NCBI RefSeq assembly: GCF_042186555.1
Contig: NC_133333.1
Span: 65,665,141-65,729,140, forward strand
Length of the DNA: 64,000 nucleotides
Source of the DNA: Aquarana catesbeiana
Taxonomy: Eukaryota > Chordata > Amphibia > Anura > Ranidae
Direction: 5' to 3'
Part shown: positions 21,332 to 33,429 of the stretch, piece after piece
Numbering within the stretch: the first letter of the stretch is position 1
Layout of the letters: each line of letters starts with the position of its first letter
Notes under the pieces: generated by a model
What the model was told of the DNA's origin: nothing
Databases searched by the model: none
What the model saw: only the letters and a program-made list of their open reading frames with translations
Made by a program: the position numbers and the translations under genes

Positions 21332-21707
21332 CTTTTCTGCTTGTACTCGGAGTCAATCTGTGGATAGTGTAGGAAAGGAACAAAGATCAACAGAGAACAT
21401 AGACCTGAAGTGTGCCTGGGTCACGTGGTCAGTATGCCTAAAAGGGGGCATACCCAAGTATGAAATGAAATAGAAAAAAGGGAATGGGTGGGTGGGACAC
21501 AAGATCCTACGACCACAAGGAAGGAGGCGAAGGAGGGCAGGCTTTATGCAGCCTGACTCCTCCTACAATCACAGGCAGACCTGCGGTCAGCCTTACACTT
21601 GTACTCGGAGTCAATCTGTGGATAGTGTAGGAAAGGAACAAAGAGCAACAGAGAACATAGACCTGAAGTGTGCCTGGGTCACGTGGTCAGTATGCCTAAA
21701 AGGGGGC

Positions 21708-23560
21708 AAAAATAACCCAGTAGGATGAAGGCTTAACAACAAGATTTATACACACTGAAATAATGTACAATCTGCCAGATTGACAACCGCTTGTGGCATC
21801 TCAAAAGTGGCTCTGGGACATACCCAGAGAAACAAGACAACCTCCAACTACCCAAATACCAAATAAGGGCCGGGGCCCCCTGGTGCAAAGTCACAGAAGC
21901 TGCTCCTACCTTGAATGAATGCCAAAGTATGCCTTAGGGTCCAGACCCTGATTGGCCAAAAAAGGGGGCGCAATGAAGTATGCATTGAGCTACGGAGAGG
22001 GGAGTGCTAGGAAAAGGCAACAGAGGACCATCCCTGGGTTTATCAGATGTAGCACTGCTGAGCTGGTTTAAACCCAACACCGGGCACCACGCCTTGCCCG
22101 GCTCCAAGAACCTGGGTGCAAAACCAGTTGAATGGCCAAAGTAATTTAGACCCTGGGCCAGAAGAGCAACTCCCCTGGCCTCAGGACCCTCAAAAGGCCA
22201 ACTATAGCACTGCCTTGAGCACCAAGTTGGTAACCAACGCAAAAGGAGCCCTTGAGAGCATGATAGATACGTCACGAAAAATATGACCCACGATGGGAAG
22301 TCTGCTGAGCACAGCAGGAGGGCTACTCTACAGGATCCCTGAGGATGGCTGAAATAGAGTGCGCAGAGAATAAAGAAAGGCCTGTCGGGGTCTTCCAACA
22401 ACATGAAATGCTAAGTCCCAGCCAGATACGACATGATAGTGCTGTAGGCCGATATGATTTGGAAGAGGCAAAAAACAGAAAACAAATAGGAACTGGATGT
22501 TACCGTCAGGACTAGAAAACCTTGACCGGAAAGCTTGGAAAACATCCCAAGCAGTGTCATGAGCCTCCCTGGTATTCAAAAGAAAGACTTACCGATCAAG
22601 GCTGCTGTGTCAGCCAAATAGAAACCCAATCCATCACAAAATGCTGGAAACCGAAAAGAAGGCGTGGTGCCAGCATCTGCATCCGAGACCTGGGCCTACT
22701 GATACCGCCCTAGGCACAGAGAAGGTTCCGGAATCCACTAAAGCCCCTGAGCCAATAGAATCTACTGGAGCTGCCATAGGCTGACATACCAATAGTTCCA
22801 TACTATTGCCACTCCTGGCCAAACGTAGCTAGGAAATTAAAGGTAGTGTGCATTTGGGACAGGGAAAAAAACGCAATCCGCTGGGTAACCTGCTCCACAC
22901 TTGCGCTTGACGAGTAAGGGAACAGTAACTTAAAAAGCTGAGCTTTCCGTGCCGAAGCCGGGAAAGCAATCCACTGCGTTGAAATACTACCATCGGGTCA
23001 AAGGTTGAAGCTAGCTAAATGTGAAAAAATGAAGCCTTGGGATGGACCAGGTTCTGAGAGAGGGTGAGCTACTGTGCTCCGACCCAACCAGCTGGAGAAG
23101 GAGGGGTAGAAGCGAAGTCCCCAATATCCGCTGCTTGAGGCATGTCCTGCATAACCGGAACTTGCAACCTGAAAACGTGACCAGGTGCTGAAGTAAAACG
23201 TAAGATGTAAATTTATGAAACAGAACTGAGATATAAGAATGTAACCTCGACGAGAAGAATTGCAGCTGCCCACGCCAATTAAAACCAACCAACTCAACCG
23301 TGAAGACAAAACCTATGAATGGTACCCCACAAAATGATGAAAATAGTAACCATGAACTGCGTGGAAATGACACACCACTGGGTCAGCAACATAACCTGCG
23401 AGAGAAAGGTGAGCAGACTGAGAAACCTGTGACAGGAACGTAAACTGCGTGAAGGAACCGAAACACATGCATGGCGCGAGCTGATGAAAACGTGAGCAGC
23501 ATGAGAACCGAGGCTGCCAGAAAAACGCAAACTGCATAAGAAACGCCGGATGCACGAGAA
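21708..23560. other. Interior of split-repeat element, no recognisable gene
   Basis: Open frames on the minus strand (up to 156 codons at 22404-21934) show no motif I can name, and none resembles reverse transcriptase, RNase H or tyrosine recombinase. It may be decayed coding or noncoding sequence. Confidence 0.5.
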
Positions 23561-25510
23561 CGTGAATTGATGAAAAAAGTGAGAAACATGAGAAACGAGA
23601 GAACCATTGGGAAAACATGAGAAACCTGGGAAAACGAGAGAAACATGAAAATGTGAGTTGGCATAGAAACAACAAATTGCACGAGAAACGTAAAATTGCA
23701 TGAGAAACGTAAATTGCATGAGAAACGTAAATTGCATGAGAAACGAGAGTTTGAATGAAATAAGTAAGCAATGTAAGAACTGATGAGGAGACTTGCCACT
23801 GAACAAGCCAATTAAAATTGATCACCTCAATCTGATAAACCCATAGACGTGATGGGTAACCTGCAGTGAAAGAACATGGACAACCCAGCTGTGTAAAAGC
23901 GACCAGAGAACATTACAGGCAACCAGCTAATGATATAACAACACCCCTACTACCTGACAAGTATGAGGATGGTGGGTGCCGAAATGACAAGACCAACAGC
24001 GCATGAATGTGAACCTAATGACAACACCACCCTACTGTAGTAAGCAAGCTCGAGCAACCTGCAGCGCCAAGACAGGAAAATTAAAAACGACCACTCAAGG
24101 CTAAGGTCCCCACAGACTGTGGTGGGTAGTAGTAAAGGTGTAATGGTGAAGTGGACTTATGACGTATGAACTACAGGCGAGAGGAATGCGGGACGACAAT
24201 CAATTAGAAACGAAACGTCAGCCTGTATGGATCTGTAGACGTGAGAGATCCTGGATGTAAGCACTAACTAATGAAAATGCAGCGAACGTAAGACAAAGAC
24301 ATGTAATGTGAGAAACATGGGAAACATAAGAAACATGGGAAACGTAAGGCGCACGGGAAACATAAGAAACATGAGAAACATGGGAAACGTAAGGCACATG
24401 GGAAACGTAAGGCACATGGGAAACGTAAGAAACATGGGAAACATAAGGCGCACGGGAAACGTAAGAAACATGAGAAACATGGGAAACGTAAGGCACATGG
24501 GAAACGTAAGGCACAGGGGAAACATGGGAAACATGAGAAACATGGGAAACATGGGAAACGTAAGGCACATGGGAAACGTGGGAAACATGAGAAACATGGG
24601 AAACATTGGAAAAACGTGAATTTGCATGAGAACCGTAAATTACATGAGGACAGTAAATTGCATGAGAAAACCGTAAATTGCATGAGAAAACCGTAAATCG
24701 CATGAGAAAAGCGAAAATTGCATAAGAAAGCGTAAATAGCATGAGAACGTAAATTGCATGAGAAACCATAAACTTACCTGAAAAAAACATAAATTACATG
24801 AGAAAACTGTAAATCGCATGAGAAAATCGTAAATTGCATGAGAAAATCGTAAATACAAGAGAACGTAATTTGCATGAGAAAGCGTAAATTGCATAAGAAT
24901 GTAAATTGTATGAGAAACCGTAAATTACATGAAAAAAACGTAAATCGCATGAGAAAACCTTAAATCGCATGAGAAAACCGTAATTAGCATAAGAAAGCGT
25001 AAATTGCATGAGCAATCGTAAATAGCATGAGAACGTAATTTGCATGAGAATGTAAATTGCATGAGAAACCGTAAATTTACCTGAAAAAACAAAACAAAAC
25101 GTAAATTACATGAGAAAACCGTAAATTACATGAAAAAATAGTAAATTGCATGAGAAAATTGTAAAATTGCATGAGAAAATCGTAAATTGCATGAGAACGT
25201 AATTTGCATGAGAACGTAAATCGCATGAGAACGTAAATTGCATGAGAACGTAAATTGCATGAGAAACCGTAAATTACATGAGAAAAACGTAAATTACATG
25301 GGAAACCGTAAAAATGCATGAGAATTTGTAAAATGCATGAGAAACCGTAAAATGCATGAGAAACCGTAAATTGCATGAAAACCGTAATATGCATGAAAAC
25401 CGTAATATGCATGAGAAACCGTAAAATGCATGAGAAACTGTAAAATGCATGAGAAACCGTAAAATGCATGAGAAACCATAAATTACATGAGAAACTGTAA
25501 ATTGCATGCC
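23560..25510. repeat. GAAACGTAAATTGCATGA minisatellite
   Basis: Degenerate 12-18 base units: short CATGGGAAACGTAAG types at 24305-24615, and longer CATGAGAAACCGTAAATTG types at 23690-23760 and 24620-25510. Long repetitive open frames on both strands here are by-products of the repeat. Confidence 0.9.
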
Positions 25511-25582
25511 CCCAAAGGACCCCCACAGAATATAATGAGATGACTGGCAATGACAACCCCACAGCCTGAATTAACCCCTGTA

Positions 25583-25988
25583 AGGCCCCTTTCACACGAT
25601 CGGACGGTTCAGGTCCGCCTGTCAGTTTTGACGGCGGACCTGAACGGGCGATCCATGTTAGTCTATGGAGCGTCGGATGTCAGCGGAGACATGTCCGCTG
25701 ACATCCGACCCCGTCCGATCCGCTAAAAGCAGACGTATGGCTCTACGTCCAGATCCGTCGCTGGCGGATCGGATCGGGTGAGATCTGACGAAAACGGACA
25801 CGCTGTCCGTTTTCGTCCGATCCCTCCATAGGCGGCAGCGGCGCCTGACAAGCCCCTCCCCGCTCAGTGAGCAGAGAGGGACCTGTCATCCGCCGGCTCA
25901 GCGGAGATCAACGGACTGATCTCCCGCTGAGCCGGCGGACCGAGGCGGGCTCCGTAGAAACGGAGCCTGCCTCGTGTGAAAGGGGCCT
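25583..25988. mobile_element. PIF/Harbinger-like MITE
   Basis: Starts GGCCCCTTTCACACGA and ends CGTGTGAAAGGGGCC, flanked by TAA on both sides, a target duplication typical of Harbinger. It has no coding capacity. The interior is full of nested inverted repeats of CGGATCGGAC type. Confidence 0.75.
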
Positions 25989-25999
25989 AACTCATACTT

Positions 26000-26572
26000 A
26001 TCATGCAAGCGTGGTAATGAGGTAACCGGGCGCTAGCAGCGTGGCCCCATGCAGGTGAAATAGCAGCACCCCCAGGCTGCCCTGTCTGCAAACTATATTA
26101 CCAAGGACACCCCCATCCGCAGCCTTACAGCATGAGGATGCACTGTGCCCACTGCCAAGCGAAGACGCTGATGACAGTTGCACCGCCGCCAGAGAGGGGC
26201 TGAGACCGCCATCCGCGGGCAGACAGCAGGGAGCTACCAGCCAGTAGATGCCTGAGACAGTCCAGGTAGAGGTGACCACCTGCCCGTGGACCCCCCCGAC
26301 CAAGCCCTGAAGGCTGCATGTAAAAGCAGGGTAACATTCTCCACCGCTTCCAGCCTAATGATAATTGCCAGCCTCCCCTGGATCATAGTGAAAACAGACC
26401 GAAGCACGTCCCCCTTATCTGCGCCCGCCGCACACTAAGCCTACCGACAACCCGTTGTGAGGAAATGCTTGCTGAAACCTGCCACTGAGCAGGGAGAAAC
26501 AAACCCGCTGCATGTCTCCCTCGACTGATCGGCAACCCGTAAATGACGTCAGAGTCGCCCGCAAATGACGCA
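26000..26572. other. Leader side of split-repeat element
   Basis: GC-rich sequence between the MITE and A1. On the minus strand it would be the leader after A1. No gene seen. Confidence 0.4.
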
Positions 26573-26749
26573 CACGAGATCCTACAACCACAAGGAAGGA
26601 GGCGAAGGAGGGCAGGGTTTATGCAGCCTGACTCCTCCTACAAACACAGGCTATCCTTGGGTCTCTCTTTATGTCCTAAATGAAGTATGGACAGTTTTGA
26701 GACCATCAAGGATATTATCAAGGTAGCTCCTACTTAAAAGCCTTTATAC

Positions 26750-28368
26750 GAAACAAGCCACTGCTGTACCCGAATTAGCACCCAATTTAAAGGCGGCTGA
26801 CTTTAAAGCCTTGAGAGGCCTCAATCTATTATTGCAGGAAAGCGAGTTTGTTGAGGAATTTTGGGATGAAAAATTGGATAGTGCAGGTAGTGAGAAAGAA
26901 TAGGAGGATTCTTATGAGGGTGCCACCAAAAAATTCAAAAGGAAATCTCATAAGTTCCCGTCCCTCAACCAAAATCCCGCCATAGCTTTGTTTGTGAGAC
27001 AAACCACTAGAGAAATTGAAGAATTAAAAAAACACACCACCAAAAACAATCTGAGTCCTGAATACCAACAGGAACTCTATACCTTAAAGAACAAATGGAC
27101 ATTACAATTAAAACATCAGACAAGGGGGGGACAATGCTAATTATGAAAGGATGTGCCTGAACATACTTAATAATACCAAATGTTATAAAAAAATCTCCCT
27201 GTCTATGGTTGATAAATTCAACCAGGAATTTTTTTCCCTTGTTGATGAATCCCTCAACGAGGGTATAATTGACAAGGATATGTGGGACTTTATACGAACA
27301 AAGCACCCTCGTCGGCCCACATTTTATGCCCTGCCGAAGGTGCACAAAAAGCTCCTCAAAACCCCAGGAAGGCCCATAATCTCTGGGAATGGTTCCATCA
27401 TGGAGGGAATCAGTCAAATTATAGATCAATACCTTAGACCTCATGTTATGGACCTGCCCTCTTATACAAGGGATACAATTCATCAATTACAAATCTTGGA
27501 CAATCTGGTCATCCCCAACTCCGCCATACTTGTTACAGTTGATGTGGAATCACTGCATAACAGCATCCCGCATGATTTGGGTGTTTCAGCCATTGAAAGT
27601 GTCCTGAGTCAAAGGGCAACCATTGATTGGAAGTTCAATGCTTTTGTTCTTCAAATGTTGGACTTTATTCTGAGGCATAACACCTTCCTGTTTAAAGGCT
27701 CCCACTACCTCCAGGTGCAGGGAGTGGCTATGGGGACGTGCTGTGCACCCTCATATGCCAACCTGTACCTGGGGGAGTGGGAGAAGGATTTTCTATTAGG
27801 GGAATCAGCATCTGTGTATACTCGCCACATCTGTATGTGGCAGAGATACATAGATGACATATTAATTATTTGGGATGGCCCTAAGGAAGAATTAAAAGTC
27901 TGTTTAAACCTTATGAATCGAAACAATTTCAACCTTTTTTTTACAATGACCTTCGACCTCCAAGAAGTCAATTTTTTGGATGTCACCATTTTCAGGGATC
28001 ACACAGGTGGTCTTTCCAGTAGGCTCTACAGGAAAGAAACCGCTGGCAACACGCTGTTGCACGCCGATAGCTTTCACCCTGACCCTCTTAAGAAATCCAT
28101 TCCCTTCAGCCAATTCCTTCGGCTTCGAAGGAATTGCAGCACAAATGAAGATTTCCAATGTGAGGCAGATTTACTTACTATCAGGTTGATGAACAGGGGC
28201 TATACGAAATCTGCCCTTAAAAAGGCCTTTAATCGGGTCAAACAAACTGATAGACATGATTTGATTTTTAGAACCAAAAAACACAATAGAGAAGACACCA
28301 CTACTAGGATCATTATGAGATTCTCGAATGAACATCATGAAATAAGAAAAATCATCTCCAAACAGTGA
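26750..28368 (+). pseudogene. Penelope-like element reverse transcriptase (element 1)
   Basis: Penelope-like elements move by target-primed reverse transcription. An N-terminal part is readable at 26770-27120 (ELAPNLKAADFKALRGLN, ALFVRQTTREIEEL, SDKGG) with stops. A 405-codon frame follows from 27151: FYALPKVHKKLLKTPGRPIIS, SAILVTVDVESLHNSIPH (motif A), YLQVQGVAMGTCCAPSYANLYL (motif B, quoted in part), RYIDDILIIW (catalytic motif C) and EVNFLDVTIF. It stops at 28366-28368, right after HHEIRKII, where related elements continue into a linker and a GIY-YIG endonuclease; I find neither downstream. This is either an endonuclease-less form or a recombined 3' end. Confidence 0.85.
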
Positions 28369-29910
28369 CTCCTTCCACCCATAATTTAAATCTGTACTCT
28401 ATGTGGATGGGGTCTTTTCCTCTCCCAGGGTCCCCCCCAAGGGGGTCCTCTGTGAAACCCCAGGTTGTCAGGGATATACTAAACTTGAGATTGAATTCTA
28501 GGAGGGTTTATATTTATCTATCCATTTCTCCTTTTTTTATGTTTTTACTATAACCATATGTTGATCAATTTAATATACATGGTTATCCTTTATATGAGGA
28601 CTGGTTCATTGGTATCCACTATACGTTTTGATTGTAACTGTATGTTTATATATGATCATAACAAAATATCAATCTAAACACACTGATTTTGTTTCCAAGG
28701 GCCAAGATTTTGAGTCTCCTTATGCCTCTGGTTCTCCCATGGGAGGATTCTGTCCTCTTGCTTCCCCTATCCCCCTATCCCTACCCGGCACAGGGGGGCC
28801 ACAGTGTTGTACACTGAGGCGTCCCTATGCCCTGGTTCTGACTTTTCAGACCAGGGAACTATCTGTGTCAGTGGTTTTTTAGTCCTTTTAGGGCTCTATC
28901 TCCCCGGTTTCAAAGTTTGAGACATGGGGAGTTATTGATCATAGGGGTGTAATGGCAGCTTTTAGCCGTCCACAAGGATGGGTCCGTTGCCACTTACGAC
29001 GTCACTTTTCTCCAGGGCCTGTTAATTATATGCATTGTGCTACAATTCTTAGCCCAGCAACTATGCATTATTTCACTGCCCCTCCCATGTGGACGGGACT
29101 TTTTGTCCCTCCACCTGGCGTTTTGGGCAATTTACCCTTTTCCAAGATGGTGGCATTATCATCCGAGGGGATGTTTATCATCCCTGGAGCTGACACGCCC
29201 CATCACGCCTGGTCACGTGACGGTGACGTGGGACGTCAGACCCACACAGGAGCCGTCTCTTTCCCTTAAGTAATTCCACTCATGCCGCTACGGCGGAGCG
29301 ACATGTCAGTCTACTTTCCTTATGAGAGGTGCGGCGTCGCTGTGGAGACGCGATGCCTCCCTCCAGTTACCACGCCCACACCCTATGTAAGGACACCAGA
29401 GACGGCAAATGGCGTTATTCCTTCCCTTGGTGTTCGACCGAGAGGAACACTGCTGTGAAGGCTTCTCACTGCAGGTGCACCTGCAGCCTGAACCATACCC
29501 GGTTTCTTTGTTTTACAAGGTAAGCCCTTAATGGACAGAATGGAACTACCTGGATGGGAATATCCTGGGGAAGTTTATTCCCTGGGGGGGATTCTCTTTC
29601 CCAGCTTCCTTACACCTTGTACCTTTTTTTTTTTTTTTGTTCAACCAGCTTTCAAGTTCTGCTTTTTTTCACCACATCTTGGGATTTCTTACTAAATTAT
29701 CTGGTCGTCCTGTAAAGGATTTAAGGGCAGCAAGGACAACGGATGGTAGAGACTCTCTTACCTAGGCACTGGGAATGCACTTTAGTAGGTTTTCACGTAT
29801 GCATGAAAAATGTAAGTTGTTTTGGTAAATTTTATATACTTCATCATCCTACGGATTTATGCATGCAGTTGGTAACATTGTTATTTTGATCTTTCTTAGA
29901 ATGTGATACA
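28369..29910 (+). other. 3' region after Penelope-like element 1
   Basis: No gene seen. Contains CpG-containing stretches around 28970-29480. It leads to a hammerhead-like motif and is probably the element's terminal noncoding part. Confidence 0.4.
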
Positions 29911-29966
29911 ATTTTTCCTGAGGAAGACTCTTTTGAAGCTATAAGTTGAAACGCATCGGAATACTG
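29911..29966 (+). ncRNA. Hammerhead-like motif of Penelope-like element 1
   Basis: CTGAGGA at 29918-29924 matches the CUGANGA core. GACT/AGTT can pair as helix II with a long loop. GAA then ACGCATC follow at 29948-29957, and flanking bases can form a short helix I. One extra A sits between the core and helix II, and the palindromic helix III (ACGCGT elsewhere) is imperfect. Confidence 0.45.
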
Positions 29967-30528
29967 TTACTTGACGCCACCGTATCACATTGGTGGTGAT
30001 TGTATCTCGTGGCAGAATGTATCACGGTCTATGATTAATATTCTTTTTCTTTACATCATCATGCAACTTTATTTTAAAAATGTACTTGATTATTGAAGTC
30101 TACTTCTCTATATTTGTATGTTATGAATTTTTGTATATCAATAAATTATTGTAATCCTATCCTTTGTTACATTGCCTTTAAAATCCCAAATCTGAGGTTT
30201 ATATTTGCCTTACCTGATTGATTGTTAAAATATACACATTTTTGTACACATATATATATATATTTTTTTTATATATATACATATTGTATATATAACTAAG
30301 ATTTGCCCCTTTCGGTACACATACTATTTATTGTCATATTTTATTTACAGGATTCTATCTACAGGCCTCAGCGGGTCTGAACTTCCCATGCACAGGGGAG
30401 TCACTTTGATACTCCCCTGAACTATTTGTAGAATATTTGTTTTTACTTACATCTACAATTGGACCTATCGGACACCTGATGGGGATGGAGAAAGCAGCAG
30501 CAATTCTCTGGGGCAGTGTTGTTTGTTT
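29967..30528. other. AT-rich stretch with TA microsatellite
   Basis: No gene seen. Short TA runs lie at 30247-30290. Confidence 0.6.
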
Positions 30529-31677
30529 TTAACTTACATGGAGTGTTTTCAGATACACAACTGAAGTGACTGTAAGTTTTAGATACGGAACTACATATAT
30601 TTTGAATAGTATGAATGTATTTGAATAACTATTGATGTCTGCATTTGCATTGTAGAGATTTGATATCTTCCCCACCCCTGAGGAAGGAGGAGACTCTGAA
30701 ATAGGGGTAAATACAGTAGAAGTGGAATCCATAGGACACAGCAGCATTGAAAATTTGGTTCAAATGAGGGGTTAGAATTTGGGAAATAGTTTATAATATT
30801 CAGCTAAAAAGCCGTCCGGTCCAGGTGCCTTACTGTCTGGGAGTGAGGAGATGGTTCCTTCTATCAGTGATGGGGACATTGAGAGCCTCTAATTTGGAGG
30901 CAGATAGGTTAGGTAGATTTGAAGACTCTAGGAATCTGGAAATTTCAGAATCTGAAGGCTGTGGAGTGGATGGATTATCTTTTAGATTGTATAGGGAGTT
31001 ATAATAGGAGCAAAAGGTTATCAAGCTGCTGTGCTATTTGGCGTTTTGCTCTGGAACTCAGTTTAAGCAAGATTCCCCTTATGTAGGCCTTGTGGGAGGC
31101 CCAGACAAGGAAGGGGTCATCAACTGAGGAAACATTAAGTTCAAAAAAGTCCTTTAAATGGTCTTGTATAAGTTTAGTGTTTGATACAGATGACATCAGC
31201 AAGGGGTTCCTTGCGCCACTTGCTGATATGTGCTTTATCGCTTTTACCACCAATCTGGGTTGAGATGGGCGCATGGTCAGACCATGTAATGGTATGGATG
31301 TCAGAGGCATAAACATTTTGTAGTAGCTGCTTGTTCACCACAAATAGGTTGATCCATGAATAGGTGGAATGGGGTTTTCGAAAAAAAAGGAGTAGTCTCT
31401 CTCTAGTTAATGCTGACAGCTCCAAACGTCATATAGGTTGGTTTAGTGAAGAAAAGATGACGTAGATGTGCGTGCTCTTTTAGCTTTAGAGCCCTTGATG
31501 TCTACAGAGGCATCAGGTACTAGGTTAAAGTCTTCACATATGAGAATGTGGCCTAGTTTTTGTTTCTGTATTTTTTGTCCATGTTGAAAATCGTATAAGT
31601 TACGTTGTTTACTTTACTTAAAAGAATGATATAGCGTCCTTGATCATCAATTGTGGTATTCAAGGAAAAAGACACTG

Positions 31678-31946
31678 GGGGTTATTTACTAAAGAAAATC
31701 CACTTTGCACTGCAAGTGCACTTGAAAGTGCACTTGGAAGTAAAGTCGCTGTAGATCTGAGGGGGACATGCAAGGAGAATACAAAACAGCATTTTAACTT
31801 GCCCATGACTGGATGATAAAATCAGCAGAGCTTCCACTTATTTCAGATCTACCCCTTAGATTTAGAGCGACTGCACTTCCAAGTGCACTTCCATGTGCAC
31901 TTGCATTTCAAAGTGGATTTGCCTTTTCGTAAATAAACCCCATTGT
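31678..31946. mobile_element. Palindromic MITE (GGGGTTATTTAC ends)
   Basis: ~267 bases with long inverted ends (GGGGTTATTTACTAAAG... and ...CGTAAATAAACCCC) containing AAGTGCACTT motifs. It interrupts the old LINE. A partial relative lies at 61790-61890. Confidence 0.75.
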
Positions 31947-32454
31947 GTCTTTTATGGTAATGACCACTACTCTTTACTTTTTGGGAGCAGTTGCTGAAAA
32001 TATATGTGGAAAGTTCTTGTGTCTCATGGAGGGTGCTTTATCTTTGCAAAAGTGAGTCTTTTGGTGACATACGTATATCGCATTGGAGCTGACGTGCTTC
32101 AGCCCACAGGGAGTAGCATTTCCCGGGAGGATTTAGTCCTTTGGCATTTAGGGAGATAATATTTAATGGCATGGTGACAAATGTAGAGATTCGTGTGGTA
32201 GCCTGAGTTGAAGTTAATGTGAAAATATAGTATTGCCCTCTGACTATTTTGGGCAAAGGAGATAGTTTTATATGTTGGGTTGTACTTACTTTTTAGGATG
32301 TTTAAGGATGGTGCCTCATGTGAACTTCAATGCACTGGGATTATAGATGGCTGCAACACTTGGGTAAAACAGAGAAGAAAAGAAAATGCGTAACAAGAGT
32401 ATCTGCAATGAGATAATATTTGATAAACTGATGGCAAAAATATATATATTTTTT

Positions 32455-32575
32455 TTTTACACACTAACGATTCAGCTAGTTTTCAAGTTTCTTTTTTGTT
32501 TTGCTTGAAGTCTATTTCAAGCAAAACAAAAAAGAAACTTGAAAACAAACTGAATCATTAGTGTGTAAAAACAAA
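32455..32575. repeat. Near-perfect hairpin MITE
   Basis: Arms of ~57 bases (TTTTTACACACTAACGATTC ... and its complement ending GTGTGTAAAAA) are separated by about five bases (GTCTA). There is no coding content. Confidence 0.9.
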
Positions 32576-33429
32576 GATAAATAATTTGAGCAGTGTTATA
32601 ACCATGACTCCTGAACTGGGGTAGTACAGCAGAAGAGCCTTACTCATATGGCTCTGACAGGGCCTTAGTGGAGAATACAAACACTGGCGGGAGAGCTATG
32701 TAATTATTTTGTCGGGGTGATCAGGGTCGTCCCAGTCAGCCGTGGCATGTTTTCAGCCTGGCGGTTCTGCAGGTCTGTAAGGCTCAATATTTTCCATTGG
32801 CGAAGTAGGGAAATGTCTTCCTCTAATGAGCGGATGTTATAGGTTTTGTTCTCCCTGCTGAATACTTCAATAATTGTCCCCATTTATATGTTATTTGGTG
32901 ATTGTGTAGGGGCTTAGTGATTGTAGCTAAGTTTTTACAACTTTTTATTCAATATGCGTGACTCTCTCATTTAGATTGTGGATGTCAGCTTTAAAATTAT
33001 GTACCAATTTGAGAATGTCAGAGTGAATAGAGCTTTGCAAAGTGACCAGCATTTATTTCAGTGTAGTATCCAACACTAGCTGGTTAGTGGTAGGGAAAGC
33101 AGCAATGAAGCTATGGAGGTCTGTGTTCCCTGACTTGTGGTGCTGTGACAGGCTCACCTCTGTGTCCAGTTCTGTAGAGGGAGGATTGCTTGCTCTCCCC
33201 TGACTCTGGAGCAGTCTCCTGTGTTGGCCGTCCCACTGTGCTGTGAAGCCGAATGCCCACCAGCACCATCTTGAAGCATCAAAAAATAAAAAATATACTG
33301 CACTGTGAAAAAGAAATACAAAAATAGCAGCCAGCACAGCTGTAGCCAAAGAAGCAATGTATATATATATGAAAAAGTGCAGTGTTTATTAAGTATATAA
33401 GTGAAATTGTTGACTAATTAGATAACTGC

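Larger units (their letters stand above)
16783..21340 (-). mobile_element. hAT transposon, copy 2 (minus strand, both ends missing)
   Basis: On the minus strand this is a second copy of the hAT at 5781-14097. It begins inside the N-terminal Ser-rich region (21340), runs through the BED finger, core and dimerisation domain, and ends just after FIKMN at 16818. The chromovirus LTR abuts one side and the split-repeat element the other, so neither terminal repeat is present. Its transposase order is the reference that exposes the misplaced block in copy 1. Confidence 0.88.
21341..26651 (-). mobile_element. Element with split direct repeats (Ngaro/PAT-like), non-autonomous
   Basis: On the minus strand the order is A1 (26650-26573), interior, B1 (21707-21599), A2 (21576-21497), B2 (21449-21341). 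A1/A2 share ~78 bases (GAAGGAGGCGAAGGAGGGCA and TGACTCCTCCTAC on the plus strand). B1/B2 share 109 bases with one or two differences. This A1-B1-A2-B2 plan is characteristic of tyrosine-recombinase retrotransposons of the Ngaro/PAT kind. I see no target duplication, as expected for them. I find no reverse transcriptase or tyrosine recombinase in the interior, which is minisatellite, a MITE and unidentified sequence. Confidence 0.65.
30529..33350 (-). pseudogene. Decayed L1/Tx1-like LINE
   Basis: Minus strand. A coiled-coil ORF1-like stretch lies at 33150-32930 (FIAAFPTTNQLVLDTTLK ... FKADIHNLNERV). ORF2 starts near 32170 with the endonuclease opening MPLNIISLNAKGLNPPGK and LWAEARQLQCDI. It goes on with HTITWSDHAPIS, a conserved endonuclease box, at ~31290-31250, then the connector. 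It reaches the reverse-transcriptase entry KAPGPDGFLAEYYKLF near 30830-30785 and fades at ~30530. Stops and frameshifts are frequent, and most of the reverse transcriptase and the 3' end are absent. It is much older than the L1 at 44249-51126. Confidence 0.8.

Noticed and set aside
24308..24619. Open frame of NMGN/MRNMG repeats (plus) and VSHVSHVPY repeats (minus)
   Set aside because: Translation of a tandem repeat whose units lack stops; open in several frames on both strands.
24300..25510. CRISPR-like regular repeats
   Set aside because: Units are contiguous and degenerate with no unique spacers; surrounding DNA is vertebrate transposon sequence, so it is a minisatellite.
21341..26651. Classical LTR element or DIRS with inverted termini
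   Set aside because: The repeats are direct and split (A1...B1 A2 B2), not simple LTRs and not inverted.
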